A DNA stretch of 17,874 nucleotides from DASYSA01 sp036003885 (GTDB taxonomy: Bacteria; Acidobacteriota; Blastocatellia; UBA7656), in NCBI GenBank assembly GCA_036003885.1, contig DASYSA010000173.1, positions 1-17,874 of the forward strand. Reading direction: 5' to 3'. Numbering within the stretch: the stretch's first letter is position 1; each line of letters begins with the position of its first letter. Made by a program: the position numbers and the translations under genes. Shown here piece after piece: positions 14,265 to 17,874 of the stretch. Under the pieces are notes generated by a model, which saw nothing but the letters and a program-made list of their open reading frames with translations, was not told where the DNA came from and did not search any database.

Positions 14265-16253
14265 GTGGCTCAGACGGATAACCAGATAGGGGCCCGCGGC
14301 AGACTCGAACAGGCAGCAGGCATCATTGAGAGCGAACCTGAGAATATAATGCAGCTTTCCAGGTTTCTCAAAGCAAACGAGAGAAAAGGCCGCTTGTCCA
14401 AAAGGGATCGACTGCGAATCGTAGAACAGGCGCTGCTCCTGCTTAACATGAACTACGTTCACCTTCCACTGAAGCGCGCCATGCATGCGGTGGATCCGAT
14501 CCAGCGACTCAAGCTGCTCAGATTCCGCCTTCTTGAGATGAAGGAGACCGATCTCCCCAGTGAATTCTCCTTTCATAAGAGAATGATGGAGATCTTCGCC
14601 TCGAACCGGGACCTTCACACGCTCTATATGTTGCCGGAACCCTTCAGAGATAAAGTGGCGTATCTTCCGTTTCTCATCGAGCAGTACTTTGAGAGAAACA
14701 AGAAGGGCGATCGCGAAGAGAAGTTCCTGCTGTCGCGAGTAGTTGAGGAATTCTACAGGGTGATTCCAAACGCCGGCCCAGAGGTTCTCAATTTCAAGGC
14801 GGGAGTCGAGGTCCTTTACTGGAATGGAGTGCCCATCAGGAGAGCCGTAGAGATTAACGGTGAGATGCAGGCAGGCAGCAATGTCGAAGCCCGTTTCGCT
14901 CGCGGTCTGGACAACCTCACGATCAGACCGTTGGAGAGTTCGCTCCCACCCGACGAGGCCTGGGTGGCCATCACCTACCGGTCGAGGTCAGGAGAGATAC
15001 TGACGCTGAAGCAGGAATGGCTGGTGTACACAATCGGCTCCGGTACCGCGGACGCCGCAAAGGCTTCCAGGAAAAAGCGAGTCGCCATAGACATCAAAAA
15101 GACCAAAATCAATCTTCTGAGAAGGACCTTATTTGCACCGCGCAATGTCCGCGTCGGTAAATCATTCGAGCACGTGTTCTATGCGCAGATCAAGAAAGTC
15201 AGCGGCAGAGAGTTTGGGTACGTCCGCCTGTTCAGCTTCGATGTGGATGATCCCGAGGAGTTCGTCGAAGAGTTTGCACGCGTGATCACATCCGAAGGAT
15301 TCCCACAAGAAGGTCTTATCATCGACGTTCGCGGCAACGGCGGGGGAAGGATCAGAGCCGGCGAACGTCTGCTCCAGTTGTTCACTCCGCGCCGGATCGC
15401 CCCGGAGCTCTTCGAGTTCATCAACACTCCATTGAACCTCGAAATTTGCCGTCTCGCTCCGAAACGTTGGAACCTCTCGCGCTGGGAGGAATCGATTGCG
15501 GAGGCGGTGGTAACCGGCGCGACCTACTCAATCGGTTTCCCGCTCAACTCCGAGCAATCCTGTAATGACATCGGTCAGACATACCACGGACCCGTCTTGT
15601 TAATAACTGATGCTTTGTCTTACAGCACGACTGACATATTCGCCGCCGGGTTCCAGGACAATAAGGTCGGCGAGATCCTTGGCACAAGCGATAACACTGG
15701 CGCGGGCGGCGCGAACGTCTGGTGGTACCAGGATCTGGCGAACGCGGTAGGGAATAAGCCGCACTCTCCATTCAAGCCTCTGCCAAAGGGCGCCGACATG
15801 CTGATCGCGGTGCGCCGCAGCATCCGTGTCGGCAAGCACGCAGGCAGGCCGCTGGAAGAATTGGGTATCGCTCCGGACCATCGCCACCACATGACAAAGC
15901 GAGACCTGCTGGAGAGCAACCAGGATTTGATTGCGAGAGCGGCTGGGATCCTTTTGAGAAAACCTGTCTATGCGCTATCGGTGAAGCCGTTCGAGCGCAA
16001 CGGGTCGCGAGGCATAGTGGTCTCTGCAAGCTCCAGGATCCGGGCGGGGGACACCGCGAAGAGAATCTCTCGACTGGACGTCTACCGAGACGGCCGGCCC
16101 TTCAAGTCTTTTGACGCTTCAGACGGATCGATACAGCCGCGTAGGATCAGACTCGGCAACCTCGGCAGCAGCGACAGCAGGAGAACTGAGCTAAAGCTTG
16201 AAGCTTATGACGGAAGCGGCTGTGTGGTTGCAGCGTGTCGATACCTCGCCTGA
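14265..16253 (+). CDS. cytosolic S41 (tricorn/CtpA-fold) peptidase with novel N-terminal region
   Basis: A 662-residue protein. The frame opens at 14127, but a GTG at 14265 with GGGAGGA at 14254-14260 is the best start; the 46 upstream residues look random. Residues about 30-150 (for example RIVEQALLLLNMNYVHLPLKR, HAVDPIQRLKLLRF) form a conserved helical region that I recall from related S41 proteins. Residues about 170-250 look PDZ-like (EVLYWNGVPIRRAVEING). The S41 core runs about 315-535: GLIIDVRGNGGG at 350-361, GPVLLITDALSYSTTDIFAAG at about 442-462 with candidate nucleophile Ser454, then EILGTSDNTGAGG. The Lys of CtpA, 25 residues after Ser, is here Gly479, so a tricorn-like tetrad or loss of activity are both possible. 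No signal peptide is visible. It follows the small basic protein by 227 bases. Confidence 0.88.
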   Translation: MAQTDNQIGARGRLEQAAGIIESEPENIMQLSRFLKANERKGRLSKRDRLRIVEQALLLLNMNYVHLPLKRAMHAVDPIQRLKLLRFRLLEMKETDLPSEFSFHKRMMEIFASNRDLHTLYMLPEPFRDKVAYLPFLIEQYFERNKKGDREEKFLLSRVVEEFYRVIPNAGPEVLNFKAGVEVLYWNGVPIRRAVEINGEMQAGSNVEARFARGLDNLTIRPLESSLPPDEAWVAITYRSRSGEILTLKQEWLVYTIGSGTADAAKASRKKRVAIDIKKTKINLLRRTLFAPRNVRVGKSFEHVFYAQIKKVSGREFGYVRLFSFDVDDPEEFVEEFARVITSEGFPQEGLIIDVRGNGGGRIRAGERLLQLFTPRRIAPELFEFINTPLNLEICRLAPKRWNLSRWEESIAEAVVTGATYSIGFPLNSEQSCNDIGQTYHGPVLLITDALSYSTTDIFAAGFQDNKVGEILGTSDNTGAGGANVWWYQDLANAVGNKPHSPFKPLPKGADMLIAVRRSIRVGKHAGRPLEELGIAPDHRHHMTKRDLLESNQDLIARAAGILLRKPVYALSVKPFERNGSRGIVVSASSRIRAGDTAKRISRLDVYRDGRPFKSFDASDGSIQPRRIRLGNLGSSDSRRTELKLEAYDGSGCVVAACRYLA

Positions 16254-16337
16254 GTACAACTCCAGGCGCGAATAGAAGAACCCGCCAGCCAAAGTGGCGA
16301 TGCATCTTAACAGCGCATCAGGAGAAGCGCACGAAGA

Positions 16338-17874
16338 ATGAGCGGGAAACATAACGCAATGAGAAGAATGAGAAGTTCTGTGGTGGGGCTGGCCATAGCG
16401 CTGAGTTTCATACTGCTCGGCACTCCAATCTCGCCTACCGGAGAGGCAGCGCGCTCAGCTCTGCAATCACGATCCGGCGCACGCCTTGTCCTGATAATCG
16501 TTATGGATGGGCTGCGGCCCGATTCGATCAACCGCGAAGATACGCCAACGCTCTTCCGGCTGCGTCAGGAAGGCGTGAACTACATCAACTCGCATTCGGT
16601 CTTCCCCACCGTTACGCGAGTAAACGCCGCCGCTATCTCGACGGGAACCTACCCCGATGTCAACGGGCTGGTGAGCAACTCGATGTTCGTCCCCGGCGTG
16701 AATCCCAACCATGCATTCAACACCGGCGACCACCGCCAGTTGCTGAAGCTGCGAGACGCAAGCAACGGGCGCTTGCTCTTCGCGCGCAGCCTGGCCGAGC
16801 GACTGCGCGAGCGCGGCATTCGCTTCGTTGCGATCAGCTCGGGCTCAACCGGCAACGCATTGCTGTTGAATCATCGCGCTCCGGAAGGCATTGGCGTGCT
16901 GGTTAACGGCAACTTCGATCCAGGCAAGAGCGTTGCCTATCCCGACGAGACCAATGCCGTGATCCTCTCGCGTTTCGGTCTCGCACCGAGCGAAGAGGGC
17001 AGCTCATTAGTCGATTGGTCGGACCGAGTGCTGCGCGAGTATCTCCTTCCGGAACTAAAACCCGAGGTGGTGATCGACTGGCAGACCGAGCCCGATGGGG
17101 CGCAGCACAGGCACGGCACGGGGTCGCAGGAGGCCCGCACGGCACTGGCCAACAACGACCGCAACCTCGGGCTGACGCTTGCGAAGCTGCAGGACCTCGG
17201 CCTGGCCGATAAGACCGACATAATAGTGCTCTCCGATCATGGCTTCAGCCTGCACAACTTCAAGGTCGATGCAACGCGAGCGCTGATCAAAGCGGGACTC
17301 AAGGCCGCCGCCGATTCGGACGACGTGGTCCTGGCCTCCAACGGACAATCGGTGCTGGTGCACATCAAGGGTCGAGACTCGCAGCGGATAAGAAGGATCG
17401 TGCAGTTTCTGCAGGCACAGGACTGGGTTGACGTGATCTTCACTGCAGGGAGAAAGCCGGCTGCCGGCCGGCCGCCTGCGCGTGCATTCAAAGCAGGGGA
17501 TGAGCTGGGATGGGTTTCAGGAACATTCTCGCTTGGATTGATTCGACAACCGAACGCCGATCGCGGTCCGGATATCCTGTTCACCTTGCCGTGGAGTTCG
17601 GCGGTCAATGCGTTTGGCGTGGCGGGTAAGCACTACACGGAGGGAGACGGTAACACCGGCCCGCTTGTCGGCGCAGCGAGCGGTCATGGAGGCATGAGCC
17701 CGTGGGTCGTGCGTAACACGCTGATACTTTGGGGAGCAGACTTTAAGCACGGAGTCAGCGTTTCCACCGCGGCCGCGAACGTCGATATCGCGCCTACGGT
17801 CCTGTCACTGAAGGACGTTAGCGGCGGCGAGTCTCTTGATGGCCGAGTGCTCGCGGAAGCGTTGCGTGATGGAC
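16338..17874 (+). CDS. exported type I phosphodiesterase / nucleotide pyrophosphatase family protein, 3' truncated
   Basis: The gene runs off the right edge after 512 codons. The start MSGKHNAMRRMRSSVVGLAIALSF has a basic n-region and a hydrophobic core (about 14-28), so it is a signal peptide or membrane anchor. The alkaline phosphatase-fold metal sites are visible: Asp57 in IVMDGLRPD, the nucleophile Thr93 in FPTVTRVNAA, Asp253 and His257 in EPDGAQH, Asp300 and His301 in VLSDHGF, and His450 in SGHGGM. The family hydrolyses phosphodiester or pyrophosphate bonds in nucleotides or other esters; the substrate is not predictable. A purine-rich AGGAGA is at 16320-16325, 12 bases before ATG 16338, while a second in-frame ATG lies at 16359. 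It lies 84 bases after the S41 gene, on the same strand, so co-transcription is possible. The end of the domain is missing from the window. Confidence 0.93.
   Translation, partial: MSGKHNAMRRMRSSVVGLAIALSFILLGTPISPTGEAARSALQSRSGARLVLIIVMDGLRPDSINREDTPTLFRLRQEGVNYINSHSVFPTVTRVNAAAISTGTYPDVNGLVSNSMFVPGVNPNHAFNTGDHRQLLKLRDASNGRLLFARSLAERLRERGIRFVAISSGSTGNALLLNHRAPEGIGVLVNGNFDPGKSVAYPDETNAVILSRFGLAPSEEGSSLVDWSDRVLREYLLPELKPEVVIDWQTEPDGAQHRHGTGSQEARTALANNDRNLGLTLAKLQDLGLADKTDIIVLSDHGFSLHNFKVDATRALIKAGLKAAADSDDVVLASNGQSVLVHIKGRDSQRIRRIVQFLQAQDWVDVIFTAGRKPAAGRPPARAFKAGDELGWVSGTFSLGLIRQPNADRGPDILFTLPWSSAVNAFGVAGKHYTEGDGNTGPLVGAASGHGGMSPWVVRNTLILWGADFKHGVSVSTAAANVDIAPTVLSLKDVSGGESLDGRVLAEALRDG

Overview
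The window (about 57% GC by eye) looks like a chromosomal segment of an Acidobacteriota-type soil bacterium. The grounds are gene content: a protein kinase fused to TPRs, a cytosolic S41 peptidase, a subtilase with a hexapeptide tail, and ECF42-type sigma factors with DGPF proteins. That assignment is inference from family habits, not from a marker gene. I see no rRNA, tRNA, CRISPR array, insertion sequence or phage gene.

Left part (1-1785): the 5' end of a luciferase-like flavin oxidoreductase leaves the window on the minus strand. It is divergent from an ECF42-type sigma factor with no anti-sigma gene nearby. Middle left (1923-6882): a membrane-anchored PAS-GGDEF-EAL cyclic-di-GMP enzyme (minus) is divergent from an exported subtilisin-like protease (plus). 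The roughly 500-base gap between them carries a perfect dyad at 4750-4765.

Middle (6935-8029): a 52-residue basic protein (minus) that is too short for most gene callers, a gene-poor stretch of about 520 bases, and a DUF6335-like acidic protein. Next (8263-10580) comes a compact regulon: a sequence matching the published ECF42 promoter (TGTCGA-N17-CGAC), two tandem DGPF/YCII proteins, and a second ECF42 sigma factor. This is the classic DGPF-ECF42 arrangement and probably controls itself.

Right part (10798-17874): four co-directional genes. They encode a membrane Ser/Thr kinase with a long TPR tail, a 66-residue Gly/Pro/Arg linker plus Lys-rich tail protein, a cytosolic S41 peptidase with a non-standard active site, and an exported type I phosphodiesterase cut by the window end. 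The kinase-basic peptide-S41 block is the most plausible uncharacterised functional unit here; a functional link rests only on gene order.

Several starts were reassigned. The subtilase probably starts at 4909, at its signal peptide. The S41 peptidase probably starts at a GTG at 14265 behind a strong ribosome binding site. The DUF6335-like gene starts at 7616.
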